Below, piece after piece: positions 35,248-55,411 of a stretch of DNA of 64,000 nucleotides. The stretch lies in assembly GCA_020137815.1 (NCBI GenBank), contig CM035361.1, forward strand, positions 456,363 to 520,362. The letters run 5' to 3'. Below the pieces are notes generated by a model, which searched no databases, was not told where the DNA came from, and worked only from the letters and a program-made list of their open reading frames with translations. A program made the position numbers and the translations under genes. How positions within the stretch are numbered: position 1 is the stretch's first letter; the number at the start of each line of letters is the position of its first letter. The DNA comes from Hormiphora californensis. Its lineage: Eukaryota; Ctenophora; Tentaculata; Cydippida; Pleurobrachiidae.

Positions 35248-35646
35248 ATGTTTACATTGAAGACCAAGCTCGGCTTGACCATTGCCATAGCTGGAGAAGC
35301 AACTGCCATTATCTATTCTCTGGTGGAGGAGGAACGAGGATATCGAGAAACACGATGATGAGGACAAGGCGGAGAAGCGAGCTGAACGGAAGCAGCTCGT
35401 TGGCACGTTCCCGGGGAGTCTGTTGTAGTGGATGGCTAGGAGGTCAGTTGGAATGTCTAGAGGAGGATTCGGGGTCGGAGGAGAAGGAGAGAGAGGAGGA
35501 CGAGGTGGAGAGTTTGATGAGAAGAGTTGAGAAGGCAGAGTCTGAGGAGTTAGAGAGAAGAGTGAGTGAGAAGAGTAGAGTCGAAGAGGAGGAGATTGAG
35601 ACCAAGGACTCCAGGGGAGGAACACCAAACATTTTCCCCAAGACAA
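35248..35646 (+). pseudogene. acidic single-pass protein, tandem copy 2 (frameshifted)
   Basis: The ATG at 35248 opens MFTLKTKLGLTIAIAG, clearly homologous to copy 1, but the frame stops within about 36 codons (GYRETR stop). The acidic coiled-coil part (DEVESLMRRVEKAESEELERR) continues in another frame to about 35646. It is shorter than in copy 1. A small intron that bridges the two frames cannot be excluded, but no good donor/acceptor pair was evident. Confidence 0.65.
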
Positions 35647-35700
35647 ACCGTACGTGCAATCTCCTCCTCCATTTTATCAACAACTGTTTGTTTTCAAGCC

Positions 35701-36261
35701 ATGTTCTCTACTAAATTAAAGCTAGCATTTACTGTTGCCCTATCTGGAGCAGCAACGGCCATCCTCTATTCTCTGCTGGACGAGGACAACTAAAGAGGAG
35801 AACTTCTCCGAGAAGAAGGACCCAGAGAAGAAGGATCAGGAGAACGAGGAGCCCGCCCTGCCCAACATTGAAAAGGAAGGGGTGCGGGACCTGCCCAACA
35901 TTGAAATGGAAGGGGTGCCGGAGGAATGTGGATCACATTGTGATCGAGAGGAGCCAGAGGAGGCCAAGGAGAAGAGTGAGAGAGAGGAGCCAGAGGAGAG
36001 AGAGGAGAGAGAGAGATAGAGGAGAGAGAGGAGGAGAGAGAGAGGTAGAGAAGGAGAGTTTGGAGGAGGAAGTGGAGAGTTTGATGAGATTAGTTGAGGA
36101 GGCAGAGGGAGTGAGTTAGAGGAGTTAGAGAGAAGAGTAAGTTAGAGATGAGAGAAGAGAAGAGAAGAGAGGAGAATGCGGACAAGAAGAAAGACGATGA
36201 ACAAACCTTTTCCCCAAGGAATGCCGAGAGGAAAGACGATACTTTTTATTTTACATTGTAA
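35701..36261 (+). pseudogene. acidic single-pass protein, tandem copy 3 (several frameshifts)
   Basis: It starts MFSTKLKLAFTVALSGAATA at 35701 and stops after 30 codons. The acidic portion resumes in the +1 frame with a unique pair of NIE-rich repeats (PALPNIEKEGVRDLPNIEMEG), then shifts again near 36019. The tail shared with copy 1 (sequence encoding FSPRNA... and a C-terminal FYFT) and the 3' flank are preserved to 36261. At least two frame breaks make it a pseudogene. Confidence 0.7.
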
Positions 36262-36921
36262 TTTTAACTGTTATTTTATCAAATTTTAAACAACGTTGTT
36301 TCAATTCTCCAGCAATGCCAAGTACGGATATCCTCAATACTGGACGTAACTAAACGGTTCAGAGGATCTGTCAGGTATCGGGTCACTGCAATATTCCGTG
36401 CCAGCAAGGATCCAGACACAGCCACAACCCTGACAGAGATTGACCCTCCCCTCCATTGTTACTTAATTGTCCTTAATCTCCCCCCCCCCCCCTCAAAGTA
36501 TTCCATCATCTGAACAGACCAAATTCAAAAATGAATTGCATTTTAAAGAAAAACATAATTCCACAATCCACATTCAACCAAGATTAGTAACGGAAACTTC
36601 TCAAAATATTTCACACTCTAAACTCGATGATCCATCAAATTAAAATCAAATTCAAACCAAGTTCCAATTTTGTTTCAAGTTCACATGATTCCCTCCACCT
36701 CATATTCCAAGGTTTGATAGTGCTCTGATATCGACTATAGGCCCCTTCTCTCTTTCCCTTCCTCTCTCGGGGACTAGAACCGCCTTCGTGCTCCTTGACC
36801 GCGCCCTGTGTGTTGGGGAGGGAGTTGTCGAGTATACAGTCAGTGGAGTTAGGGGGTGGTTAGGGAGGAGTTAGGGTGTTTTGATTTTGTAGTGCTGTAG
36901 TTCATTCCACTACTCCCCAAT
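36262..36921. other. intergenic, no gene seen
   Basis: 36262-36330 is the duplicated 3' flank of the acidic family (TTTTAACTGTTATTTTATCAAATTTTAAACAACGTTG). A poly-C run lies at 36481-36493. The rest is AT-rich without recognised features. Confidence 0.6.
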
Positions 36922-37923
36922 CTAATACCTGTGTTTGTCGTCTGAACTACTAGGATGGTTCCTGGATGAAGCTGGTTTACATTCACTAAAAGATCTCGTC
37001 ACCTTCTTTTCTGCTGTATTTGTCTTTACAGGGGTACTGGGGGTTGCTGGTTCTTCCTCGGCAGGAGGTTCTGGAGTTATCTGGCGGGGTGGGTGTTGGT
37101 GTAAAGTACAGAATGTGCTGTTAGTAGAATAATGAAGTATTGACCTAGTTAAGCAATGAACTGATTGAACTGCAATGAGAAGTACCTGTTCAACGACATT
37201 CTTAACAGAGTCCACAGTGTCACACACAATTCTCATTACATCACGTCCATACCCGTACCCGTTAACACATGTCCTGTGTGTTAATCAACAAATAACAACA
37301 GAGATATTCAGTGTGGTAAAAAAACCTTGGAACATGATGGGGGAGTGAATTGACCCCTTCAATGTTATGTGAGATCAGGAACCGACCGAATCAGGAAATA
37401 CTGATTGGTTGTTTACCTGTTTCGGTCGGTTTCTGTGTGAGATGTGTACCTGTCAAGTTGCACAGACCCCAGTGTCTTTCTCAGTTCAGTAAGTTCAGGG
37501 GTTACAGCTCCTGAGTTCTGGTTTAGTGCCTCCATTAGTTCACCTGTAATGTAATATATCTGCATGTGATATAGACGGTGTTGGGAGGGAAGAGTTGCGA
37601 GGAGACAACTTACTAAGACAAGACCACACAGATGACAGTTGAGTTACAGGTGTAGACCTCAGCCCCCGATCCCGTGCTTACCTTGTAGCTCAGAGATTCG
37701 TTTGCTTCTTTCCAATACCTCAATCTGTAGACCACACAACTGCAGAAATAATAATTTAGATCAAAATACTAATACATAGCTCCAAGTAAGTCTGACGCAG
37801 CGATCTGAGAAAACAATAAGGTGTCATACTCATATGCCACTCCAAACAGACAGAGGTTCAATGCTAGTTTCTTACTTTGTACTCTTTACTCTTTCTTGGT
37901 ATAAGATTCCGAAACAATCCCAT
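36922..37923 (-). CDS. uncharacterised 148-residue coiled-coil protein
   Basis: Five exons: 37923-37876, 37739-37682, 37543-37450, 37273-37186, 37080-36922; all phases agree. The N-terminus MGLFRNLIPRKSKEYK is basic. Residues ~17-70 are predicted coiled coil (IEVLERSKRISELQGELMEAL, PELTELRKTLGSVQ). A Gly/Tyr stretch (NGYGYGRD) and an amphipathic VMRIVCDTVDSVKNVVEQ follow. The C-terminal third is a disordered, Pro/Glu/Ser-rich tail. I do not recognise the family. Intron 3 holds a short AGGAACCGACC MITE 15 nt after its donor. Confidence 0.6.
37377..37434. mobile_element. AGGAACCGACC MITE, internally deleted copy 3
   Basis: A 58-bp copy retains both ends (AGGAACCGACCGAATCAGG / TTCGGTCGGTTTCT) but lacks the CACGTG centre. 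It is flanked by TGTGAGAT (37368-37375, 37436-37443). On the gene strand it starts 15 nt after the donor of the unrecognised 148-residue gene. Confidence 0.85.
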
Positions 37924-38228
37924 ATCTAAATTGTAGAGAACTAGAGGTATACAGAGTTACATAATTTAGTTCTTTTTCAAGCTGGCGAAAGAACTTAGTC
38001 AATTGACTACTATGTCAAGCTGATCAGTTTTACAGTTCCTAAACGAACGCTATACAACTTTTAGTTTTATAGACCGTGACAGCTCTAGATCATTGGAATG
38101 GTTAGAAAAGGAGAGACAAAGATTATAGAGAGGGATCAGAAGCGAGGGTTTGAGCAAGGTACAATGTACATAAGGTAGTAAGCCGCACTGATACTGAACT
38201 TTCAACACTATATCGATGCTAGTACGAT
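37924..38228. other. divergent intergenic spacer
   Basis: About 300 bp between the minus-strand start at 37923 and a possible plus-strand start at 38229. It probably contains a bidirectional promoter; no TATA box or repeat is recognised. Confidence 0.5.
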
Positions 38229-38815
38229 ATGGCACTTGTAGGATATCGAAAAGTACCGGCTGTCACTTCGGAATACACAGGACAAAGCTCAGCACCTGAT
38301 TGGGTACCTGCGTGGCGCCGCAGCCCCGCTCTGAGGGCACTGAAAAGAGTGACGAGAATTCACAACGGGGTCTACAGATGTCAGATAGCTCAACACAGAG
38401 AAAGCCAAGAGACCATCCTGTAAAATCTTTGTACACACACAAAGTGCACAACATGCAGAACAAAGGAAATGCCAACCAAAGAATTAAAGGCAGTGGAATA
38501 GGAAGAAAGAGAGGGAGAGAGGGGGAGGGGGAAGCTAAAGGATTAAGACGTTCGCGTTCGAGTAAAGCTGACTGTAGAATTATATATACCTGTGTACCTA
38601 AACGAATGCCCCCTTGCGGGGCTCCCTTCCCCTCCCTCCCCCCCCCCTCTCTCTCCTCTCCCTCCCCTTTTCTCTCCCTTTTTTCTCTCTCTCCTCTTTT
38701 TCCTCCTTTTTCTCCTCTCCCCCTCTCTCTTCCTGTTTCTTCTTCCTCTCTCTTCTCTCTCTTCTCCTCACTGCAGTCCGCATTACAAGAAAAATGGAAA
38801 CCTAGGTTGAAATGA
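38229..38815 (+). CDS. possible small gene, poorly supported
   Basis: The ATG at 38229 opens a 64-codon frame (MALVGYRKVPAVTSEYTG..., basic, Arg-rich; stop at 38423). A good acceptor (TTCTCCTCACTGCAG, 38776) precedes a short frame SALQEKWKPRLK and a stop at 38815. No donor convincingly joins them, so either the first frame alone is the gene or the model is wrong. A long CT-rich tract (38630-38770) precedes the acceptor. Opposite-strand frames here are CT-repeat translations. Confidence 0.25.
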
Positions 38816-38879
38816 TCCGATGACACAGCACCTCTCGTTCGATAGAGAAAGAGAAGAATTAATACAGGAAATGAGACAT

Positions 38880-38882
38880 GGA

Positions 38883-38914
<32 letters not shown>

Positions 38915-38960
38915 AAGAGATAGAGAGAGAGTAAGAAAGAGAGAGTGGAGACTGGGAGAG
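38880..38960. repeat. GA-rich microsatellite
   Basis: An interrupted (GA)n/(GAAA)n tract. It yields spurious RE-rich and SL-rich frames. Confidence 0.9.
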
Positions 38961-39167
38961 AGAAAGTACTCAGGCCACACTTTATTACAGTTTATTAACC
39001 ACCGCATCAGTTTGATCATCAATTTAATGGCTACGCCTTACATAGTGAAAACTAGAACAACGCAACACTCCCCCATTAAATTTGTTGAAAAGGGGGCAGG
39101 GCTCTCAGTGAGTCTCACCCCCTACTCAATAACAAGCTCCCCCCCCCCCCCCCATAACTCAACTCAC

Positions 39168-39714
39168 TCGTTTTTTAAAGACCAAGTTCGGGTCTGGAGG
39201 TGCCCAGGGGTTCGTTATCTCCGTTGAACGGTTGATCTTTTCCTCAAACTCTCTGCACGTCTGGGGAAGAAGCAGTTTTAGTACTAGAATCACACGCAAC
39301 CGAACTGTCACAGCATTGGCCTGACCCTATTCTCATTTCTCTCAAATAAGGCGGAGCGGGTGAGAGCCGAGAACTGTGGTCAGAGCATTGGCCTGACAGC
39401 AACCAAAGAGGAGAGTACAGGACACACGAGCTGAGGACAAAAAATAAAAGTTGGAAGACTAGACGACGCGTTTTCCTACGTTTAGTTTATGTCCTCAGAA
39501 TTTCTACCAAGGTAAACATTTTGATGATCTATTTCAAAGATCATTCATTACCCTTGTAGTTGTGGATAATGGTGATACCCCCCCCCCCCCCCCCCCCCCC
39601 CCCCCGTACCAATAAATTGAATAATCGATCGGAAATCGATATACCTACCTCATCTCTCAGCAGGATGATGGACCGGTTTAACTCACTGTTGATCACTCGG
39701 GATACCACCTCCAT
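39168..39714 (-). CDS. two-exon fragment of an unidentified small gene
   Basis: Exons 39714-39649 (MEVVSRVINSELNRSIILLRDE) and 39260-39168 (TCREFEEKINRST..., PWAPPDPNLVFKKR) are joined in phase 0 with good splice sites (GTAGGT; TTCCCCAG). Reading on past 39168 gives only VS and a stop, so either the protein ends there (about 55 residues) or a further exon lies to the left. The small helical start followed by a proline-rich NPW...NP...KK segment faintly recalls a G-protein gamma subunit, but no CaaX exon was found. The intron contains poly-C and a MITE. Confidence 0.35.
39305..39399. mobile_element. CTGTCAGG MITE, 95-bp subfamily
   Basis: The ends CTGTCACAGCATTGGCCTGA / TCAGAGCATTGGCCTGACAG flank an ATTTCTCTCAAATAAGG core shared with the copy at 34623. 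The flanks CAACCGAA and CAACCAAA fit an 8-bp target duplication with one change. It lies in the intron of the small minus-strand gene. Confidence 0.8.
39578..39605. repeat. poly-C tract
   Basis: An uninterrupted C run of about 28 bp inside the intron of the 39168-39714 gene. Similar runs occur at 2140-2166, 39141-39154 and 44593-44615. They are G-quadruplex prone on the other strand. Confidence 0.95.
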
Positions 39715-40225
39715 TTTCAGGGGGGACAATCAACAATATTATACCATATACAACTCTGAAACAGGGAATTGAAATTGTTCTATCTGGCGGCGCCAGACCC
39801 CAATTTGATTCTCAAACATGGGGTCGGCGGCGCCAGACAGAAATGTATCTGTTATAGTAGGACGTTGGGTAGTGGGGTTAAAATAGTGGAACTGGGAGCG
39901 CAACTACAGTAACACCCAAACTGAATTGTGCGATGCTTTCTAAAAGGTTTCACAACTAGAATTGAGTAAAAACAAATGAAGAATAAGTGACGACATTCTA
40001 CTAAGATGCTAGAATGCTGCAATACCAACACCAAGAGAGGGGAGAGATAAAATGCAAGCGAATTTATAAAGCTTGTCGGGGGGACCAAGAAACTAGATAC
40101 TGTAGGAAGTTGAATATAAATCTCAGGACCCGTTCTGGCAGTGAGACTCTCACTGAGAGAAAGAGAGAATATGGGAAAGAGAAAGAGAGATCAGAAGCTG
40201 AGAGAAAGGGAGAGAGTATTAGTAA

Positions 40226-40322
40226 TACGGATTCCGTATAATAATTTAACAACAATGACCCCCATCAGTAATAGTATTACTGATGGGGGTCATTGTTGTT
40301 AAATTATTATACGGAATCCGTT
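40226..40322. repeat. 97-bp perfect palindrome
   Basis: TAATACGGATTCCGTATAAT... reads identically on the other strand about a centre near 40272 (AATAGTATT). There is essentially no spacer. It is probably a hairpin-type MITE. Confidence 0.9.
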
Positions 40323-40379
40323 AGAAATGAGGGGCACGGAGAACAGATTGGTAACAGTGATACATATAAGTAATAGTAG

Positions 40380-40593
40380 GGGGAAAACTGTGAATTTCAA
40401 CCCCTTTGTAACAGTCACGTTACCAAATGTTACGTCACTCATACTTCGTTTGGCTGTCGTGGATTAATCACGTGCTGTTACACGGAAGTACAAGTCACGT
40501 GACTTTGTAACAGTCACGTGATCAAATGTAACAGTCACGTGACCACTGGTAACGTGACTGTTACAAAGGGGTTGAAATTCACAGTTTTCCCCC
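40380..40593. mobile_element. ~214-bp TIR MITE carrying GTCACGTGAC sites
   Basis: The ends GGGGGAAAACTGTGAATTTC / GAAATTCACAGTTTTCCCCC extend for about 45 bp (through CCCCTTTGTAACAGTCACGT) and are bordered by TA, as for Tc1/mariner elements. The centre contains at least three CACGTG E-boxes, mostly as GTCACGTGA, plus a TTACGTCA site. Confidence 0.85.
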
Positions 40594-41271
40594 TAATCAA
40601 TAAACCTGGGTTTATACCTTTACATGTAGCGGGTTGCCAATTGGGGTTTAGGCAAGATGAATTCTATCGTTTCTATCACTGTATCGTGATTTTAAATACC
40701 GCTCTATTTCACAGAGCGGATTATGGGGCAGAGGGATGGGGGGGGGGGGTAGAGAGTTTCTGTCAGGCACCACAGAACCGACAGATGGATGGGTCATGGG
40801 GCGGGATGGGGGAGAGAGTTTCTGCCAGGCACCACAGAACCGACAGTGCAACTCTATCGAGCATCCAGTGCAACTCTATCGAGTGATACTATCACTGATA
40901 GATTTGTAACGTTATCGGGGAAAATAAAAAAAACTTGATTTCAAAATAGTAAACAGATATTTAACAACATTAAACAATTCTTCTTTTTTTCGCAGCCTAT
41001 CCTTCTTCACATTTTATAATTCAAAATTCAATTCATAATTTTCTGTGGTTCAAGTTTAGCATTTGATACTCTCTCCATATTGTCTTTTGGTCAACAACCC
41101 TTAAAACAAACAAACTGTCCCAGACCCAATTAACAGCCGATTAGTTCATAGTCTTCTCAGCCGCACAATTCTCTCTCAAAGAGCGGTGATCTCATCTCAC
41201 TTCAAGGTCATCTCCACAGCGAATTTGTTACCATGGTTACCATGTCTCAGATCGGTACATTCTGCATCTCC
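40594..41271. other. intergenic sequence 3' of WDR20
   Basis: It contains a ~60-bp direct duplication (GAGAGTTTCTG.CAGGCACCACAGAACCGACAG, about 40751 and 40812) and a TGCAACTCTATCGAG doublet (40847, 40868). The rest is unremarkable and includes the likely WDR20 3' UTR. Confidence 0.6.
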
Positions 41272-50933
<9,662 letters not shown>

Positions 50934-51993
50934 ATGATGCTTCTCTTGGTCTTACTGAGCTTTATACGAACCTTCAAATCCGAGAATTTGGAGTTTTATT
51001 TCCCAACTTCCGAGTAAGGAAATTATATCTTGATTTGTGTCAGAGTGTTTTAAGTTTTAAGTTTTTGATTTGAGTCACTAAATTTTTTTGATTATTCAGA
51101 ATGGTCTTTAGATGGCCAGGACTCTCCAAAGTTAGCATTGGATCGTGTGTTTACTAACAAATTTGTGAACTTGTTACAAATTACGTTTCTTTCAGAGCGT
51201 GGCTAAAATCTACCACATTTGAACCGCCAATTATAAACCCCACATTACCAATAGAGAAATCAGAGGTAAGAAATCATTTCATTTTTTTTAAGTTATCCAA
51301 ATAAAATCTAGTTGTGTTTATTAGGAATTTGATATAAGGCAAAGTCCTCAAAACTCTTGTTTTACAGATGAATACAACTCACGATAATGACGGAGGATAC
51401 ATCTACACACTAGGTATCTACTATCTTTCTCTCCCTCTCTCTCTATCTCTGTCCTTCCCTTTCTCCCTTTCTCTCTATCGTTCTTCTGCATTCCTAAACA
51501 TTGACCGGTATCTAATTCTATATCTCTCCCTAAGGTAACAAAACGTATACTTCACTGACAGAGGACGTTGTAACGGCTTGTCAAGATAAATACCTGACAC
51601 AAAAAGATGTGGCAGAGTCATTTGAATCGTTCGTGGGACAGTGTTTAAATAAAATCGAGGAACAACTATATATTGGAGGTAAAATTAGGTCGTAGGACAC
51701 GAGACCTTGTTTCATAACGTTATATATTAGTTGAATTGTCCATACATTCTTTTTATTCTAAAAATCACGGAGACAGTGTCAAGCGACTCAATATATTAGT
51801 TAGCTAACAACGTTATTTTCCAGGTATGGTAATGACAGTGGTGTATCCCCTCGTTCTCTCGATCATCCTCATGATATTGTGTTTCATTGTCAAGGAGTGT
51901 GTCTCTAAGAACCTACAGAAGAGAAGGAAGAAGAGAGCCCCGGCTTCCTTTACCCTCCGTACCATGCCACAGAGGCTCAACCTGGGGGTTTGA
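50934..51993 (+). CDS. small type I membrane protein, uncharacterised
   Basis: Five exons: 50934-51013, 51196-51265, 51368-51413, 51535-51678, 51824-51993; 169 residues with fully consistent phases. The N-terminal MMLLLVLLSFIRTFKS looks like a signal peptide. A short ectodomain (~95 residues) has sequons NTT and NKT and two cysteines (TACQD, GQCLN). One membrane helix (MTVVYPLVLSIILMILCFIV) follows, then a ~36-residue, strongly basic cytoplasmic tail (KNLQKRRKKRAP). No known domain is recognised. It is head-to-head with WDR20, 1.76 kb apart. Confidence 0.7.
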
Positions 51994-52537
51994 TGGGAGT
52001 GGAATCATAGTGCAGTGCGGATCAGAGACAATTGACAGAAGTGTAAAGTGAGCATCTTTGGATGATAAGAAGACCTCTTTAGAATCCAGCTAAAAAGGGA
52101 AGCTGGGTTGCTCTGTCTGTTAGATGGTAGAACATGAACAAGGAACTATTTCGTCACAGTATTTGGGATGTTCAGATTGATAAAGAACTGTCATTACGCC
52201 CACGGATGGAATGCTAACTTATTAATGTTGCGTGGGATAGATGAATGATAGAGAGTGACTTTTGAACTGTTTTTGTTTGCTACAACCTGCGCCAAATACT
52301 TCGGTATCATTGAAGATCTAGTTATACGCATTACGCAATTTTTGGTGCCAATTGGCATTAGGCACTTCAATATTACATTTTGTCATAAAGAGTTATAGGC
52401 GTGTATGAGTAAAACTGATCAATTCAGAATTTGAAGTAACGTCTACTTTATCAAGTGTTACTATAACTAACTGATTAGTGTGTTGTCCCCAGCTAATTTA
52501 GGGGAAATGCATGAGACATAAAGGAAGTGGACAACAT
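51994..52537. other. 3' flank of the membrane-protein gene
   Basis: It probably includes the 3' UTR. No repeat family or additional frame is recognised. Confidence 0.5.
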
Positions 52538-54219
52538 GTAGGGTAGACCGGGGTAATTTGGACGGTTTTGGCATTCAATTGGTATTTCAAGAGCCATTAA
52601 TTTACTTAATCAATTAGTTAGCTACTCAATTTGTGCAACTGAACCTTTATCTTGAGCCTCAGAACAAATTTGAATCGAAAACATAACTTTTAGATAGCTA
52701 ATTAACCTTGTTAATGAAGGTAAGTCGGAATATTTTTGATCGCGAGACACGGGGCAATTTGGACTAGTGGCTTCTACACCAATCACAATGCGCGCATTCA
52801 GTCACGTGACCGCGACACACCACATTGCCCCAGCTGTAAATCTGCGATGTAAATCAGACCGAGGTTGGGGCTATTTGGACAAACTTAGATTGCAGCCACA
52901 GTTTTTGAGATATCGATTTCAAACTTTTCAGTCATCTAGTAATTTAGTATCCCGTGCTATTCCTTTTTTCAAAATTAGTTAATTAAGTAGTAATTAGCCT
53001 AATTAACCAAAAAATTAAGTGTTCATCAGATCTATATCTATAGGGTGCATTTTCGAAAGCTCAGGATTAGCATAGTCGATTAGAAAAAGATTTAATCTAA
53101 TCCCAAATAGGGTTTTTGAGAAAATCGACATCAAAGATAAAAAACCACAAATAAAGCTACGGTTTTCAAAGGAATGCTGTTTGTGTTTTCAGGTGCTTAC
53201 AAGGCCAGAAATTACTATTATGGGGATCCAGTCTAATTAATCATGTTAGTGGCCGATTCCCACTCAATGCAATTCCCTGGGGTTACTATAGCAACGGAGT
53301 TTGTTACCATAGCAACCGGCGAATTTGCATTAATGTACTATTTTCTTGCTCCAAATTCACCCATTACATCCGTATTATTAGACTATCGATTATTTAAACA
53401 TGATTGTGAGTCACAATGAGACATCAGACTACCTTCAGTTACCAGCCAGTCAGTGGCTTTGGTTATCAAATGTATGCCTATTGCTCTAAGTTAGCCTGTA
53501 ATTTATCCCTTTATTCAGTTATATCAGCTGCATATAATGGATGATTATCATGATAAAACACTACTTTTGGTCATCAAAGCACCAGTCCTAGATATTCTGG
53601 AGCACCCTATGAAGTTGGTTTGTCGAATTCCACACCATGGATTGACTTGTTACCTTGGCATCCAGAGAATTGGTTGTAAAATGCGCCTTTTTTCTATTTT
53701 TTTGGTCTATTTACTCAGTTTTAGCCATCTATATTGATTGAATAGGATAATTATGAAAGCAGGTTGTCTATGGTTACCATAGAAACGAGTATAATGGCGC
53801 CATGAGGCCAATTTGTTTTAACCAATTTGCCCCATGGGGCAATTTGGTCTAGTCCAAATTGCCCCATGGGGCAATCTGGATTATGACCGAATTGCCCCCG
53901 ATTTTTTCGTCCGAATTGCCCCAAATTGTCCGAATTGCCCCGCTTCATTAAAATGCCAATTAGCTCATTAAATCGAAAGCTAATGTCATTTTGATGATGA
54001 AACTGAATAGAAAAGTATCATATTGTGAAATTCTGACCCTTAATTTAAATAATTATCATAATTAAGTTTACCGAAATAAAGTTTAACTTTAAAGTCGTCA
54101 TTTTTCGTTATTTCACACTAAACACCACAATTTAAAAGTCCCATATAAATCACTAGTCCACATTGCCCCGTCCTGTGACCACATTGCCCCACCGTCCAAA
54201 TTACCCCGGTCTACCCTAC
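52538..54219. mobile_element. 1.68-kb TIR element with internal GGGGCAATTTGGAC repeats
   Basis: The first 29 bp (GTAGGGTAGACCGGGGTAAT...) match the reverse complement of the last 29 bp (...ATTACCCCGGTCTACCCTAC). TA inside both ends may be the target site. At least eight GGGGCAATTTGG or CCAAATTGCCCC motifs occur in both orientations (52750, 52867 and a cluster at 53820-53945, then 54155-54190). No transposase frame is present. Cryptic TTAATTAA-type sequences are common in the interior. Confidence 0.85.
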
Positions 54220-54559
54220 CCAGTACCCTGCCAGACCAACCCCAAATAACCGCACCAAATAGCCACGGAATGTCCATTTGCACCCCCCCTCCCCAAAAAA
54301 ACCAGCAACACCAACCTCCACATCTACCAGTATACCAAGATGACCAGAACGAGACCCTTCTTTCACTAGATGGTAAACGTAGCCACTCGCCATACACACT
54401 CAACACACAGTCAAATCAAATTTAGTTGCACATTGTTCATTGGGGTGTGCTGAACTTTCAATCTCGTTCCTATAAGAGATCATATCACATGATAACAAAC
54501 TGGATCAGGAGGTAATAGGTATTATATCACTTCTCAGTTGGTTCTTATAGCTCTATCCA

Positions 54560-55411
54560 TAGAGAGAAAGGACAAAAAGTTGGCAAACGCTGCTGGCCCC
54601 AGCAGCGCGGGATAAGGCATCGCTTTTCAAGACAAAAAACTGAAGTGAAATATCTGCACTCAGCACTTGCACTGAAAAGCGCTGCCTTATCCCCGTTATC
54701 GGGGGCCAGCAGCATTTGCCAAGCACTTGGCCTACGCTACAGTCCCCTAAAGTGTAAGCGAAACAACAACGAACTGGCTGCGTGTTGTGCAACGTTGCGC
54801 ATGTGAATCTCACCGGTGAGATCGTTATGTGCAACGAATGTGCGACGCACAGCCAGTTCGTTGTTGTTTCGCTTTCACTTTAGAAGCCGTGGATAAGGCC
54901 TTATCCCGCCAGCAGCGTTTGCCAACCAAGTGTACACGTTTTCCACGGCTTCTAGGGAACTGCAGCGTGGGCCAAGTGCTTGGCAAACGCTGCTGGCCCC
55001 CGATAAGGAACCATAATAAAGTTCAAGAGCCTCCAAGAGCGCACCAGGTCCAAGAGCACACCAGGACCAGGAGAACACCCCATCCAGAAGAGACCGCGCG
55101 CAAGGGATACCACGCGCAGAAGAGGCCGCACACACAAATACAACGCCGCGCTGGTCTCTTCTGCGTGTGGTGTCCCCTGTGCGTGGCATCTTCTGGATGG
55201 GGACCTCTCTTTGATGTGGTGCGCTCTTGGAGTGGTCTCTTCTGGATGTGGTACGCTCTTGGTTGTGGTCTCTTTTGGGTGTGGTGCGCTCTCAGGTGTG
55301 GTCTCTCTTCGATGGGGTGCGCTCTTGGGTGCTCTTGGAGGCTCTTGAACTTTATTATGGTTCCTTATAAGGCAGCGCTTTTCAACGCACTTGGGGTCTG
55401 CAGCGCATGAC
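54560..55411. repeat. compound inverted-repeat region
   Basis: Repeated inverted segments include GGCAAACGCTGCTGGCC (54577, 54976 and reverse copies near 54705 and 54912) and GCCTTATCCC. An AGCCAGTTCGTTGTTGTTTC pair lies at 54765 and 54850. A pair of ~50-bp arms, AACCATAATAAAGTTCAAGA (55010) and TCTTGAACTTTATTATGGTT (55343), is also present. This looks like several nested hairpin elements. The long frames here (up to 193 codons) have no recognisable protein features. Confidence 0.7.

Noticed and set aside
38263-38826. 187-codon minus-strand frame
   Set aside because: Most of it is the complement of a CT-rich tract and of the plus-strand exon candidates; no domain.
54829-55410. 193-codon plus-strand frame
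   Set aside because: It lies wholly within stacked inverted repeats, has no domain or composition like a protein, and its halves are reverse complements of each other in part.
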